Of a stretch of DNA of 64,000 bases, positions 11,120 to 23,500 are shown in pieces. Both the position numbers and the translations under genes were made by a program. This stretch comes from Prosopocoilus inquinatus (Eukaryota > Arthropoda > Insecta > Coleoptera > Lucanidae): the NCBI GenBank assembly GCA_036172665.1, contig CM069870.1:26510001-26574000 (forward strand), written 5' to 3'. How positions within the stretch are numbered: the stretch's first letter is position 1; every line of letters begins with the position of its first letter. The notes under the pieces were generated by a model. The model worked only from the letters and a program-made list of their open reading frames with translations, did not search any database and was not told where the DNA came from.

Positions 11120-13175
11120 ATAGAGTTTGCGCAAACACACTATTGCCTTACAAGGCTAATTCATATTTCGCTTAATTTTCATTTTAAAACAAAACATGAT
11201 GTACTCAATAAACCCAATTTATTTAAAGCGCAATAATAAAGCATTTAAAACTAATTTATTTAAATAGCCGAGCGGTCAGGTTTACAATCTGTCGTGGTCT
11301 GTTCTTTCATCCACCGGCCGGTCGTTTTTATATCCGCGGCAGGTCACTCGAAACGTCAAGTGTTAGATATGGCAGATGTCAGATATGAAATACATCTCTA
11401 CAGATATAAGCAGGAAATGTGTAGTAAAAAACCTACATTGGCAACAATTTATGTATATTTTAATATTATGTAGCAAAGGAAATGCAGAAAGCCATTTTCC
11501 TAATACGAATCAAGACGAAAGCAATCAATTCCGGGTTTTCCTTATAATATCCTGCTCTGATTTTTCTTATGTCGTAATCCTTACCGCTTAAATAACCAGT
11601 ACTTAGGCTGCTTTTAAGACGACTGAAAAATTGTATAGGTGTACAGAGCCTACACTTTCATCATTAGTACAGTACAGCTTAATATGGATTACATTCACTA
11701 CATCAAAATAAACTAATTACAACAACTAATTGATTTCTCACATATCGAAATTCAGTACAGAAAAATTAGTTTCCAAAACAACTACTGTAAATTTTCAAAA
11801 TTCGTAGCAAAATAGTAGAACAATACAGCAAGTTGTCAAACTGACAAACAGCTGTTAGAAATGCAGTACTTTCATCGTTGGAAGAAGGCTGAACATTTCA
11901 ATGAATCATTTATATTAATTCTGTACTGTCCGAGTTTGTTCCGGTTTGTCTTTACACCAGGGTTACTAACTTGTGTGTAGTTCGTGTGTTTATTCTTTGT
12001 TTTCTTTCACTGTTTCGCTCTGTACGGGATATTACACATCGAGAGATATAAAAAATTCTATATTCAGCTGCAGTTTTCCTTCATGCGTTTGGTCTTCATT
12101 TTCTTTCCTCCCCCTAATTGTGTTCAATTTCAATTCCGCATTCTTTCTAAATTTTCCAACCAGGAGAGTTTCTAACTTTTGATTTTTGCTCTTATATTAG
12201 GTGCAGATTCTGAGTACTTTATTCGTTCCTCATATGCATATGTCTTTCCTTTCCTTTTCGCCAAATATCGTGTATTCTTATTTTCTGAAGTTTAAGTGGA
12301 GGCCAATCTTAGAAGTGTTCCTTCTGTACTTTTCGCCACATAATTTAGCTCCTAGAATTGGTGTTCTTTTATACTTAGATAAGTAACAATAATAATAAAT
12401 GATTTTCGTGTGGAATTTACCAATTTTTTTATAGAAATTTGTAGCTTTTGATTAACCAACTAAAAGATTAATTTAATTAGATAACTTAATTGCCTAATTA
12501 ATGTCTCGTTATGTGACACAACTTTTCAAATGTTCTTTTTTTGTATTTAAATATGGGATTCAATGCAGATGTACTGAGATGTTTTCGTTAAAAACTGGGA
12601 AATCATTCATTCTCTAAATGCTAGAATTAGTTTCATACCCAGCGGCTACATGTTCTTGGAACTTCAACTTGTGCACGCTTTTTTCTGCGTAATGAATTTG
12701 CATGTAGCAGAGGATCTATTGTTCATCGTTCCGAAAGTTCGCTCGGAATATTGCCATTATTGATTCGGAGGCGGGAGAGAAAAAGCGCACCTGATTACAT
12801 TTTTTTTCCAATTTAAATAAAAGCAAATTTGTTGACGCTGCAAAATCGAAAGCAAATATAGAAAAGCGTAATTTGCTTGCTTGGTACGCGAGAAAACAAT
12901 GTGTTAAATGGAATAAATGAATTATTTTCGTGAATTGAGCGATAAACGTACGTAACGACCTGTCCCTAGGTTGTTTCCTCCATTCCATTATTTTTTTTAG
13001 TTAAGAAAATTTAAACTGAGTTGCAACAGTGTCCCTATTAATTCATTATTTATTGGGACATTTTTCGCTTTAATTGGTGATTAACTTCAATCAATTGCAA
13101 AAAAAAAATTGCAACTACTCTATATGTTTATATGCTAGAGGATAAAGTAAGTTTTTAGTTACTTTTAAGTATTTA
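11120..13175. other. Long non-coding stretch
   Basis: Short ORFs here have no recognisable domains. A GC-richer block at 11262-11345 contains a tRNA-like A box (TAGCCGAGCGGT) but no convincing B box, and I could not fold a tRNA from it. The rest looks like single-copy AT-rich DNA. Confidence 0.4.
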
Positions 13176-13176
13176 G

Positions 13177-13331
13177 AAAAATTTTTGTGGAAATCGCTAT
13201 TGATTGCAGTGAAAACCTCGAGCAACCTCTGTACAGCTGTTTCAGCCCTGCTTGGGGCTTCTTCAGCAGAGACGTAGCTCGACATTCCCACTGCAAACAA
13301 AAACGACTTGCCCAATTTATTCGCAATTGCG
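13177..13331 (-). repeat. Penelope-type terminal repeat fragment (family P1), minus orientation
   Basis: In reverse complement this block matches 19583-19740 over about 155 bp, from CGCAATTGCGAATAAATTGG to CACAAAA. It carries a hammerhead-like core at 13231-13270 (minus): CTGCTGAAG, a short stem with GCCCC and GGGC, then TGAAACAGCTGT. Such motifs are known in terminal repeats of Penelope-like elements. The core deviates from the consensus (CTGCTGA for CTGATGA), so ribozyme activity is doubtful. Confidence 0.6.
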
Positions 13332-13344
13332 ATGTAAGAGTGAT

Positions 13345-13425
13345 GATGCAGGGCTGAAACAGCTGTACAGAGGCTGCTCGAGGTTTTCACTGCAATCAAT
13401 AGCGATTTGCACAAAATTTTCCTAA
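13345..13425 (+). repeat. Penelope-type terminal repeat fragment (family P1), plus orientation
   Basis: Starts within the hammerhead-like stem (GCAGGGCTGAAACAGCTGT) and repeats the last 80 bp of the family in the opposite direction to its neighbour at 13177-13331. The two copies thereby form a large inverted repeat (arms about 13190-13252 and 13347-13412). Head-to-head partial copies are common for Penelope-like elements. Confidence 0.6.
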
Positions 13426-13444
13426 ATGTTTCATTATGCTTTGA

Positions 13445-13562
13445 CAGCAAGCATGGCCGCTTTGCATGGGGGACTTATTAGGAGCAAATCTCGCTTCAAT
13501 TTGTCTATACTACTGCAATGTCAGGTCAAAAAGCGATCGTAAGATGTCGCTATTTTATCTGT
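13445..13562 (+). repeat. Dispersed repeat family P2, copy 1
   Basis: Starts at GCAAGCATGGCCGC and runs to GTCGCTATTTTATCTGTT. The same block occurs as both arms of the palindrome at 19356-19568 and as a 58-bp fragment at 63032-63089. At 13 kb and 19 kb it sits beside family P1, so P1 and P2 are probably parts of one element. A short frame runs through it but differs between copies, and I do not regard it as a gene. Confidence 0.6.
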
Positions 13563-13569
13563 TTAAGTA

Positions 13570-14780
13570 TTTAATTGTATTATATTTCTTTATCTTGAAG
13601 GTTGCATTTCTACTGATGTTGCACTTTTGTGAAACCGGTCTAGAAAGAAAATAAAAAATATACAAATTGCAGATGAAGACTTTTCATGTAATATATTAAT
13701 TACTATGCTACCCCTTGTGTAATATTGGAATAACAATTCATATACATAACTTTTACAAGATCTTAGGGAATTAAAATTATTTTAATGACAAATACAAATA
13801 CAAATTAACCTGAAACATGAGTACGAGCACGAGCATCATTCATTTATATCCACATTCTTACGCGCGGCCTTTTAACTTCCAGGTGTTTTGTAATGTTCTT
13901 CGAAACATTGTCGATGCAGTTGTATCCAGGGACTTTTTGGGGTAGAAGAATTGAAAAAGTGATAAAAAGACCGGGCCTAAGATACAGTAAAAACATTTTT
14001 TTCTTATTAATAAATAGAATAAAATGAAATGAAAATGAAACACAGGAAAGAATTTAGATCCCGAACCTGCAATCCTGTATTATTAAAAACAAGAATTGTT
14101 AATTACAAAAACAAGAATTGTTAATTACAAATAAACAAATACGCAGCAATACGTTTTGGTTAACAATTAAAGAGAATAACATACCAGTAGAGTGGTCGGA
14201 ATATGAGAAAGACCTATGGTCGCAGCTTATCTGCTTGTATTGGCTGTGTAGCACGCACCACGTGACAAGTCCTTGTCATGTTTCGACTACTTTCTTCTTC
14301 TTGAATTGGGGTAAGCACTATACTTTCTACAGAATTTTCAGACAACTGCACAAATTCAGCTCAATTTGACCAAACGTCACGAATTACGTTGTCTTTAAGG
14401 TACTGAATCATTCGATGTCGAGGTTCATTCACAATAACGTAACATCAACCTCATCTTCAAAACCAATCACTACACCAAACCGTTACCTTTTACAGATGAA
14501 TTGGTTTTTCTAATATTGCACGTGGATTTTCTTTCTTTCATATCCGATAGTTATGCTTTTTAACTTACCCATCCAATCCATTCTCGTTTTCTTTTTTTGG
14601 TACGTTCAAATCAACCAATTCACGATGCAATCTGTGGTCAATTTACTTTAACACTTTTCTATAACAAAAAATAAAAATCGCGGCAAAATTAAAGTTATGA
14701 TTACTCTAATGGCGTTTCAATTAATTGCTGCAAAGTATTCTGAGAGTATCTCCAACCTCTGTCTGAATCTAGAGCGAAGA
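13570..14780. other. Non-coding, with a 22-bp direct duplication
   Basis: A 22-bp unit (AAAACAAGAATTGTTAATTAC plus one A) is repeated exactly twice at 14085-14128. Otherwise I see no coding region or repeat pair. Confidence 0.45.
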
Positions 14781-14789
14781 ATCAAAAAC

Positions 14790-15270
14790 GCTTTTAGTTC
14801 GAAAATGCAAAATGAACTGCATTTTCTTCTGTAGTTCTTCCAGTTTCTCATGTTTGTTAATAAATGACGTATCGTCCGCAAATAGGGTGGTTCCACATGA
14901 TGTAACATTCGCAAGTAGATCATCTGTAAAGATGATATACAGTAGAGGTCCTAATATAGATAGATCCTTGTCGAACTCCGTAGTTATTTTGGTCAATTTG
15001 AGATGTTTTACCATTTCAATCTGTATATTGACTTCTTGATTTTAAATATGATTCAATCAGTTTGTATGGTGTACCTCTAATTCTGTACCAATGTAATTTA
15101 TGTAATAAAATAATTCGGTGATTTACACTGTCAAAATGCCTTGCTAAGATCGGAAAAAAGTTGCTTCCACTATTTGCTCTTCGTCAAAAGCTTCTAGTAT
15201 CTTTTCGACGAGTTGAACTGTAGCAGTTATAGTCGAATGCCCCTTCCGGTAGTAAAGATGTTCGTTTTTT
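14790..15270 (-). pseudogene. Non-LTR retrotransposon reverse transcriptase relic
   Basis: The minus strand carries blocks of a LINE reverse transcriptase. In order they are KGHSTITATVQLVEKILEAF, ATFF before a broken SKAF, ILGPLLYIIFTDDLL, and the catalytic box LFADDTSFINK. The last two fit motifs B and C of jockey/R1-type enzymes (consensus G-x-x-QGSILGPLLF and FADD). Stops and frameshifts lie between blocks, and endonuclease and 3' regions were not found. It is a short internal piece of an old insertion. Confidence 0.82.
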
Positions 15271-15274
15271 ATTT

Positions 15275-15750
15275 TTATTTATTAGAACCGCTTGTACACT
15301 TTTGGATGAACTTCAACAAGATAGGCAAGAAATGAAGAACAACGTAGGAAGAACTTTGCCGTGTCTTTGAAAACACGAAGCGAAGAGTCAACCTATTTTT
15401 ACAAAATAATGGAGAACACTTCGAACGGTTATAAAAATTAAATTATTTCTTACTCAGCAGTGTTGTTTTAATTTAATAAAGAGTTTATTACATTTCTACA
15501 TCGGCAGGTATACATAAACATAACCTTAGTTTCTGTTAGAATTGTAAAACGACGACTTTCTACCATGATATTGGATTTCACCAAATATAGACAATAGAAT
15601 TAATGGTATCAACGTAATAGGCGCGCGACCATTAACAAACATACTGTAGAAATATTCTGAGTGCTTACTAGTGCAACAAACGAATAGACTTTTGTTTACT
15701 CTAAATTTAAGGTCATGCATTGTCACATTCCAAAATGACGCTATATTCAT
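15275..15750. other. Non-coding spacer
   Basis: AT-rich DNA between the LINE relic and the large inverted repeat; nothing recognised. Confidence 0.4.
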
Positions 15751-15751
15751 A

Positions 15752-16043
15752 GTTGAATTCTTGGCTTCCGGTTGGAATCGCGTGTCTCGGATTTCTTCTA
15801 TTGCCGACGTTTCATTCTTCATTGCAGAAGAACTTCCTCAGGGCTGCTGCTGCTGGTGGTCTTACTGCTGCTTCTTATAAGTCAATGAGACTCAGACAAC
15901 AAGCAGCAGCAAGACCACCGGCAGCATTAGCACCACCACCACCAGCAGCAGCCCTGAGGAAGTTGTTCTGCAATGAAGAATCAAACGTGGGCAGTAGAAG
16001 AAATCCGAGACACGCTGTTTCAACCGGAAGCCAAGAATTCAAC
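15752..16043. repeat. ~290-bp inverted repeat with peptide-encoding arms
   Basis: Arms of roughly 120 bp point toward each other, from GTTGAATTCTTGGCTTCCGG on the left to its inverse ending at 16043. Each arm, read inward, stays open and gives nearly the same peptide. The left reads LNSWLPVGIACLGFLLLPTF, then HSSLQKNFLRAAAAGGLTAA. The right has G to E, I to T, H to D and K to N changes and an in-frame 18-bp Gly/Ala addition. The beginning looks like a hydrophobic signal-type segment and the end is Ala/Gly rich. A splice-acceptor-like TTCATTCTTCATTGCAG sits in both arms. It could be an inverted duplication of an exon or a foldback element with fortuitous frames. No ATG is in frame directly upstream. 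Confidence 0.6.
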
Positions 16044-16121
16044 GATGGACGGCCGCGGAAGCTTTCAAGTTAAACTAAGATATATTCATACATCAAACAT
16101 TAATATACAACGAGTATAATA

Positions 16122-17008
16122 CTAGGTGTATCAGAAATACGTGTGTTAATTTTAAACCATAGAAGAACTTACCAAACTGAACAATTTTACTTAGTGGCAT
16201 TTTGGAAAAATCGTAATTCTTTAACCCTATTTTTGAGCAAACGAGTCTTTGGTGTTTGAACTGAACCTTCTTTCGAAAAACCATGGCAGCCATGGCGGAT
16301 ACAATTATGTATAATGTAACAAGACAGTTGTCATTTTTATAAACATACACAACTTTTCTAATCAAGAATTAACAGATACTCCCATGGTGTATCGTAGAGC
16401 TTGTGGAAATGCAATGGAAGCACGAAGACTGCGGTCGTTTCCTAATCGTATTTTACCCAACAGGTACATGTTTCAATCAACTGTCCAAATTCTCCCAGGA
16501 TCATGACTCATTTCAACTTCTAGCCCAAGACTGTGGCAGACCTCGTACTGAATGTTGAAGAAACATTTTGGATGCTGTAACTGTTGCTGGTATTATTACC
16601 CGAAGACACGCACTTCAGCAAGGTGTATCGCATTTGACAGTTTGGCAAATTTTAAAAGTGCAATAGTTATATGCAATGACAGTTTTCCTTCGCTGTGTTT
16701 AAGGATTATGGAAACCTATAATAATAAACAATTATTTGTCTCCGACATGTCATAAACGCAATTTCTGTTCAAATTTAGTAAATGTGACATTACAACAATT
16801 GACTTTCTTATGTGATCTTTTTGGTTTCTATGACAACAGAATTTTCCGGTCTTAACCAAAGGCGGGTATAGATTTTAATAAGTCATACGTTTCAAATTTT
16901 AAATCAGTTTAGAAAGCTTTAAATAAAAAAAGTCAAATAGAAAAAATATTTCATTTAGCTAACTGCACTCCGTGTTAAAATTAACACACGCATTTCTAAT
17001 ACACCCAG
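16122..17008 (+). mobile_element. Mariner-superfamily element with internal deletion, 887 bp
   Basis: Inverted ends of about 35 bp are flanked by TA (16120-16121 and 17009-17010). The left starts CTAGGTGTATCAGAAATACG and the right, inverted, CTGGGTGTATTAGAAATGCG; both continue TGTGTTAATTTTA. The interior keeps only an N-terminal DNA-binding piece of a transposase (16384-16657). The catalytic domain is gone. Confidence 0.85.
16384..16657 (+). pseudogene. DUF4817/helix-turn-helix transposase fragment
   Basis: Two blocks are legible on the plus strand. The first reads VYRRACGNAMEARRLRSFPN then RILPNRYMF, matching the DUF4817 helix-turn-helix domain in insect mariner-like transposases (general form YG-x-G-N-x-x-EA-x-RLY-x-x-x-FPNR). 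The second, in another frame at about 16560-16657, reads ILDAV, then TRRHALQQGVSHLTVWQILK, the second helix-turn-helix. The DNA-binding half is thus present but frameshifted, and no catalytic residues remain. It lies inside the TIR element 16122-17008. Confidence 0.75.
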
Positions 17009-17009
17009 T

Positions 17010-19355
17010 ATACTATTTCTTCTACTTAGGGTTATGTAAATAATAAAAATTTTATAATTAATTTTAAAACAGGTTTTTCGTGTTTAGAGAAATTTGATTG
17101 CAACATGTGACACAACACTGGCAAACTGTTTACGACAGTAAACTGACTACGGAACATTCGGACACGAAATGTGCTAATTGAGTAAGGCTTGCAGGAAATA
17201 AAATAAGGGTAGTAAATTTCTAACTTTGTAACTACAAGGGTATCAAAGATACTCTGAGACAAGCCAAGGTAGTCAAACTGGACCTTTTTTTTTTAATGTA
17301 CCTTATTCTTTTCATGGCTGAAATTGTTGTTAATTAATTTGTGTACTACATAATTTCTCTGAAATCAAAAACAGGACAATATAGTAGAATCAGTAACATC
17401 AGAACATACACTGACAAAGAAATAAGAAAATAATATCTGGATACAAATCAACGAATTCAACAAGTTCATTTTTTTGTTTCTGAACAACATTACTATTGGT
17501 ACACATTGAAGCGAAAATGATTTTCTTAAATTCCAAGACGACCTTGTAGAGATGTCTGATCAATTGAAACATGAGGGTTACTCTCAAGTGCGTGAAATCT
17601 GGCTAGTATCTTAAGTTTAATTCCGAAGGCAAATCGATTCTGTATGGCGTAAGTGCGAGGAAGAAGGTCGACGCTTGCGTACGTGATTTATTTTTAAATT
17701 TTAATAGTATTCTTTTTGATCGACATATTTATTCTTTTTCAATCGTTGATTTGTCGACCGCAAAAATAAACTCACGCGCGCTTGTTTTTTAATCCAAGTA
17801 CCGAGGAATGGAATTATCTTGGCTTCGAGTGTTCTCAGAAACCTTACCGTTATTTTTATATGTATAAAACATTCACAGCAACATCTCAGGGTTGAGTGAC
17901 TTTTGTGTTATAACGTGTGTTCTGCAAACAATTGCGAGAGTAGAAAAATTCTGCACATTGTTTTAGCATGATAGTATTACAAGCAATGCCCTGCTTCTAA
18001 ACATTACATTGGGTTTAGAATGTTGCATCTGGATTTGTGGATTTAAAATGTATTTTTTTTGCATCTAAGACAGTTGAAGGTTTAGTATTCTTATTATTTT
18101 TAGTATACTCAAAGAAGAAGTAAAACTTCCGAAAAAAGCAAAAAATTAAAATGTAAACTAGTAATTTAAATGTTGGGTTATCAACCGATACAGATGCGAA
18201 TCAGATAGAAAATACATATTATTTAGGGTACACGAAGAGTTTTGCTTGTGTTTTACATAGTAGTTAATGTTAATGATTGGTTTTCTTTAAATCGAAAAAA
18301 ATATTTTAAAATTTAACATAAAAGAAGAGTTTCCTTAGTTGCTTTCGAAATAATATGTGAAGCTCTAAATACAACGGAACTGGAAATGGTGCAGTGCTTA
18401 AACGCAATCTGATGCAACGTCATGCAGAAGAGTCTCAACAAAGAACAGCAAAATGAAAACCAACCATTAATAAGACAAAGAAGAGCGCGTGTATATATCT
18501 GTTCCCGGCGGAAGATTCTACGTGACACTAAGGAGAATAGCCGAATTCTCTGCGAATGTCTCCCAACATTGACAATCAAGTGCCAAACCAACCGTGAAAG
18601 CTCTGCTTTTTTCCTTGTTACTCTGTATAAACTAGCGATCGCTTAAGTGTTTTGTCCTTTTGCGTTTAAACTGAAAGCAAGCCTTTCACACTCTTTTTTT
18701 AGGAGTTATTTACATTTACGGAAATCGCAGCGTATATTTTTTTGCTGTGGAATGCGACTTCTTGAAACAATTCGTGCGATTAAAATTTATACGGCATTTT
18801 ACTTTTTATGTGGGGCTGCAAAATAATTTGGATTGGAAAATTCGATTAAAGATTTGTACCTATACCTATAAGGAGATTGTTACGCTGAACCACGTTGGGG
18901 CTAATATGTTTCCAACAAAATCGTTACTCGATTCTCTGTAGATGAACTCTTGTCACAGATGGACACGACGTGACATCAGTGGCAAGCTCAAAGCTTGCGG
19001 AGAGATCGTGGAAGAAAAGAAGGAAATCCATAAATAAATTACTGGCAGGCGAAGTACAAATTACCACGGTATATAGTATGTCTAACCATAAATTACTTCA
19101 GTTTTGAAAAGCTGAAGGTGTCCAAGACAACAATTCAAAAAATACAACAAGAAATGGCCAAAAATGTCATGTTCAAGTTTAATATGATTTAAATTCATGA
19201 AGCTCGTTTTGTCTCATATTTATCATAAACTGCATAAAAAAATTCTAAACCAGCTGTCAAATTATAATTAATTGAATTAAGTTGAGATAATTACATTTAA
19301 ACTAAAGTAAATAGAATTGAGCTGTCAGTGACAAAATTTAACGAAAATTGTTTTA
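17010..19355. other. Long non-coding stretch
   Basis: Several short ORFs without recognisable domains. No repeat pair or RNA gene seen. Confidence 0.4.
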
Positions 19356-19568
19356 CAGATAAAATAGCGACATCTTACTATCGTTTTTTGACCTGACATT
19401 GCAGTAGGATAGACAAATTGAAGCGGGATTTGCTCCTAATAAGTCAGACAGACAACAAGCATGGCCGCCTTGCATGGAGGACTTATTAGGAGCAAATCCC
19501 GCTTCAATTTGTCTATCTACTGCAATGTTAGGTCAAAAAGCGATAGTAAGATGTCGCTATTTTATCTG
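19356..19568. repeat. Near-perfect 90-bp-arm palindrome of repeat family P2
   Basis: Left arm 19356-19445 and right arm 19480-19568 are inverse copies with only a few mismatches around a 34-base loop containing GCATGGCCGCCTTGCATG. Each arm is the family P2 sequence also seen at 13445-13562. The right arm plus loop matches that copy directly; the left arm is an extra inverted copy. Confidence 0.8.
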
Positions 19569-19582
19569 TTCATCATTCTTAC

Positions 19583-19740
19583 TCGCAATTGCGAATAAAT
19601 TGGGCAAGCCGTTTTTGGTCTGCAGTGGGAATGTCGAGCTACGTCTCTGCTGAAGAAGCCCCAAGCAGGGCTGAAACAGCTGTCCAGAGGCTGCTCGAGG
19701 TTTTCACTGCAATCAAAAACGATTTGCACAAAATCTTTCT
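19583..19740 (+). repeat. Penelope-type terminal repeat (family P1), plus orientation
   Basis: Most complete plus-strand copy of the family at 13177-13331. The hammerhead-like core at 19645-19684 reads CTGCTGAAG, a stem with GCCCC and GGGC, then TGAAACAGCTGTC. It begins 15 bp after the P2 palindrome, repeating the P1/P2 association seen at 13 kb. Confidence 0.6.
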
Positions 19741-19744
19741 AGAA

Positions 19745-20360
19745 AATTGTTTTATTAAAAATACATAACTATGAAAAGAATGATCGAGATTCAAAAGGTA
19801 ATAATATTCCGGAGGGTACGATCCACAAAGAACATCACCGACGAGGGTAGAAAATGGTAAGAAAGTACCTCGAGGTGATATGAAGGTTGTACATATCTCA
19901 AATCAGGCTCGGAGTCCTCTTCGACAGTCACAGGAATGGTTTCGTGACAGTCAGCAGAAGCAGAGGCCTGTTCAGGAATAAAAAAGAGCGCGCTAATAAT
20001 ATTCTTTCGGGATAATATTCTTTCTCTCTCACGTAAATGATTTTGTGCATTTTGCTCTCGATTTTAAACGCCCAAAGTGCTCTCTGAACGCGACCCAGCT
20101 GGTGCTACCAATAAACAAGATCTTGACAGGCACGAAACTATGCGGTGAAACTCTGAGTACATTTCGTAATCCGGAAAAAAGATACGCGTCGATGAAAGCT
20201 GACCGGAAAAGCCAGTGAGGTACAAATTGTCTTCTTGGGATCAGAATCCTAAGTAAGATTTCATAAAAAAATAATAAGGAAACTCACAAAGTCAATTCAA
20301 GAGGAATACAAGAACCCAACAAGGGTTTTGTCTAGCAAAACAACTGACTTTGACACGCTA
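19745..20360. other. Non-coding DNA, nothing identified
   Basis: Moderately GC-richer than average between 19800 and 20250, but with no coding frame or repeat that I can support. Confidence 0.4.
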
Positions 20361-20362
20361 AC

Positions 20363-20537
20363 TGTGCGTTTCACAAAAAAAAATGTTAATTACTGATTAA
20401 TTTAATTATCTGATTAAGGAACGTCATTGGACAAAGTTAAAAATAGATTTGAAATTATATTGTTTCACCGAACCAATAACAGACTTTAATCAAGCTGTTA
20501 ACTTTATCAGCGATTAAAAATCTTTTGTGAAACTGGG
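20363..20537. repeat. Diverged MITE, ~175 bp
   Basis: Ends GTTTCACAAAA and TTTTGTGAAAC are inverted. The arms continue with related sequences (TTAAT-x-x-CTGATTA; CTGATTAAGGAACG against GTCTTTAATCAAG-type inverse), with gaps. It is an old non-autonomous DNA element; no target duplication was settled. Confidence 0.5.
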
Positions 20538-20539
20538 GG

Positions 20540-23500
20540 AAGAGTTATAGCTTACGACGATTAAAAAGGGCTTCGCTTCTGGGTTCGGAAACGTCAAAAA
20601 AAGAGGTTAAGAAAACCTTTCGACTCTTCGAAATGATTCGAGCGATCGCAAAACGTGCGATCCCTTGCAAAGTAAATCAAACACTAAAATTTAGGAAAGT
20701 TTACGACGCGGTGCAATCGGAGAAACAGTAAAGTCTTCCTTTCAGTGATAAATTCACTAGAAACTCCTAACAAATTCGGTCGACGAAGTATTGAACAATA
20801 TTGGCAACCATGACGATAGAACCTCGCCGTTCAATAAAAAAAAATAATTGCAAAGATGTTTTGGCGATTAATGGTGCTATTAAGAAAACAAATTTAAGGA
20901 ACTTTAACTCTAATACTTAAAGATGTAAATTTTAAAATTAAAGAATCGTCCAGAAAGAAAAAAATGGAGTTGGGAAAGAAAAAAATGGAGTTGGGAAGTT
21001 CTGGGAGTTGCTGCTTAGGGGTTATTCTTAAGTAGGTACTTTCTTGTAGTCTATTGCAAGCCATTTATAACAGAACTTGAGCAATTTTTTATCTTGCAGT
21101 GTAAGGAAAATGTTGGCTGTAACACCAAATCTGGGACACCTGATATCCCGATTGTTTCAAAAAAAAGACAGGAAGGGGTATATTATAAAATAAAGGATGT
21201 TAGCCTTACATACTACATACATTTTACCTTGTGGGCAGGTTTAGACGCCGGCGTTCGACATGTTACATGTCTAAAACAATATTTTTTTTATTATTGTTAT
21301 CTTTCCTTGAATAAATAAAGATTAAATTAAAAATTTGGAAGAATGATTAGAAAGAGAAACCAAGGCACTAAAATATTTTATATTAGGAAATTACCAAACA
21401 ATAAATATAAAAAAATATAAGCAGAAATTAAATATCAATCTAACCAACAATTAAAAAGCAAAACTATTTATTAAATCTAATTAGTTAGTTATGTATGACT
21501 ATGATGTCAATTTAAATTACAGTGCATTTCAATTTAATTGAATGTCGTAGATATGTTATTATGGTTATAAACTGATTGCCATTCATAACTCGTAAGAATT
21601 TACCTATTATAGGTCTTTAGCATTTTCTAGGTTATAATTATTTTAGACCAACAATAAAGGACAAATTATGGCTACCTCGGCATAACAATTTCATAATTTA
21701 ATTTCATACCCTACAGCTCTTAACAACTAAAAGTTTCTTATTATTAAATCATCGTAAACCTTTTAAAATGTTTTTAATTTGTTTTTTAAAATGTTTTATA
21801 ATGATGATTTAATAATAAGAAAGTTCTTCTGGCAAGTTTTTTTGGCCTAATTGCCGATATGCAATGCAACCATGGCTAAAATAAGAAAGTTATTAAAAAC
21901 ACAATATAAAATTATTATTAAATTAGTCTGCTAAACCAATAGATTTTTTGTAAAATTTTTGATTAATTATTATTAAGAAAAATTTAATCATTTTACTTAC
22001 ACTTTCTCCCACCGTCAAACTAATTTCATTGGGTGATATACCACTCTGCCACATTCCCAAAATTTTACCACGTTCTGCTTCCGTAGTATGCATTCTATGT
22101 ATGTTTGTGTCTAAGCAAAAACAATCTAAACAGTACTAAAAGAAATATTCTTTCGGGATTTAAACCCATCTGAGAGGGGTGGAAAATATGAAAAAAATAA
22201 ATAAATTTAGGAAGCTAAGGAAGCTATGTAGAGGTTATAGTTTACGTTTTTTCAGAATTTTTTAATTTTTAAATTTAAGCTGGTAATCACAAATGTTTTT
22301 ATTTCAATTCCAAGAAGGCTAAAATAATAAAGAGCATTCATGTTATGAATTTTCAGAATTCGTAAATTTAAATCTATTACTTCGAATGCCCTAATCATAA
22401 TCCCATGCTTTAGGTAAACAATAGTTTCTCTGATATCCTCATCCTCAATAATGATTCTCAATACAGTTATTTTAATTGTTTCCAATGATCAACATTAATT
22501 TATTTCTTGCCATAGTAATTTTGGTATTACGCATATTTTTTATATAAAATTGTATAGGTTTTTTTATATATTTTGCAGTGCGGTTTTTTGTGGTAACTCT
22601 AGAAGATAATATGTAAAAAAAAACTTAGAATTTTTGTATATAAGCTTTTTCTCAGCTCCTAAAATAAAACATTGTAACATATAAAAATAACCCTATACAT
22701 CTCGCTCAACTCAATTTTGTGTGTTTCATATTTACCAAAAATCTCTTTACTCTTTTCTCGTAATTAAAATTTTAGAATAAAAATTTCTGTAAAGTAATAA
22801 AACTTTTGTGAAATAAAAAATTAAAGAACAAATCAGACATTGCGTATAATTATAATTTTATATGTATTTCTTTAGATATATAAAGATCTGTTATGTGAGA
22901 AAATAAAATATTCTAATATAGGTAAAATAAAATTGTGCTTACATTTTTGATAAATGATAAATGAAACTAAATACTTGTGTTCCAACGAAATTCAACGCAT
23001 CATAAACATCTACCGGCCGCGGCAGTTTAAGAGGATTAACGACCTTCTTATCGGGGTGCGGAGAAAGTACCCTCCTTTGTTAAGGTTCAAAATAAATTAG
23101 ACCTGTTTCAATAAGGGTCATATTCGAACAGTTTTATTGCTTTTCGTTTCAAAACTTTTAAGCATCGGTGTACGCTTTTTTCGTAGCTTATTAAATATAA
23201 AAACAAGCTTATTAAATATAAAAATAAAAACGTTTTTCAAAGAAAAGTAATATTAAAGGATAAGTTCTTTTAGAAGCAGTTGAAACATAAAAAGAATTTG
23301 AGTTTTTAGTTAATTTTCAACAACACATAGAAATCTGAGGTATTACGCGTATAAAAGAAGTCAAGTAAATATTGTAAGTTTTTATAAGCGAAGTAAGCTT
23401 TGAAATTAGTGACAAAAAAGTTTATCAACGACAAAGACAAAGACAGAGACATAATAAGATACCTACCTACTAACGAAGTAGAACTTGAACATGGTGTAAC

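Noticed and set aside
11262..11345. tRNA-like A box TAGCCGAGCGGT
   Set aside because: No B box at a suitable distance and no cloverleaf could be formed; insufficient for a tRNA or SINE call.
11346..11365. CGAAACGTCAAGTG resembling the 3' side of a P3 hammerhead-like motif
   Set aside because: No CTGATGA-like box or paired stem II precedes it; likely chance.
13115..13450. 111-codon minus-strand ORF
   Set aside because: It runs through a P1 inverted repeat and reads the same block in both directions; the frame is not kept in the copy at 19.6 kb.
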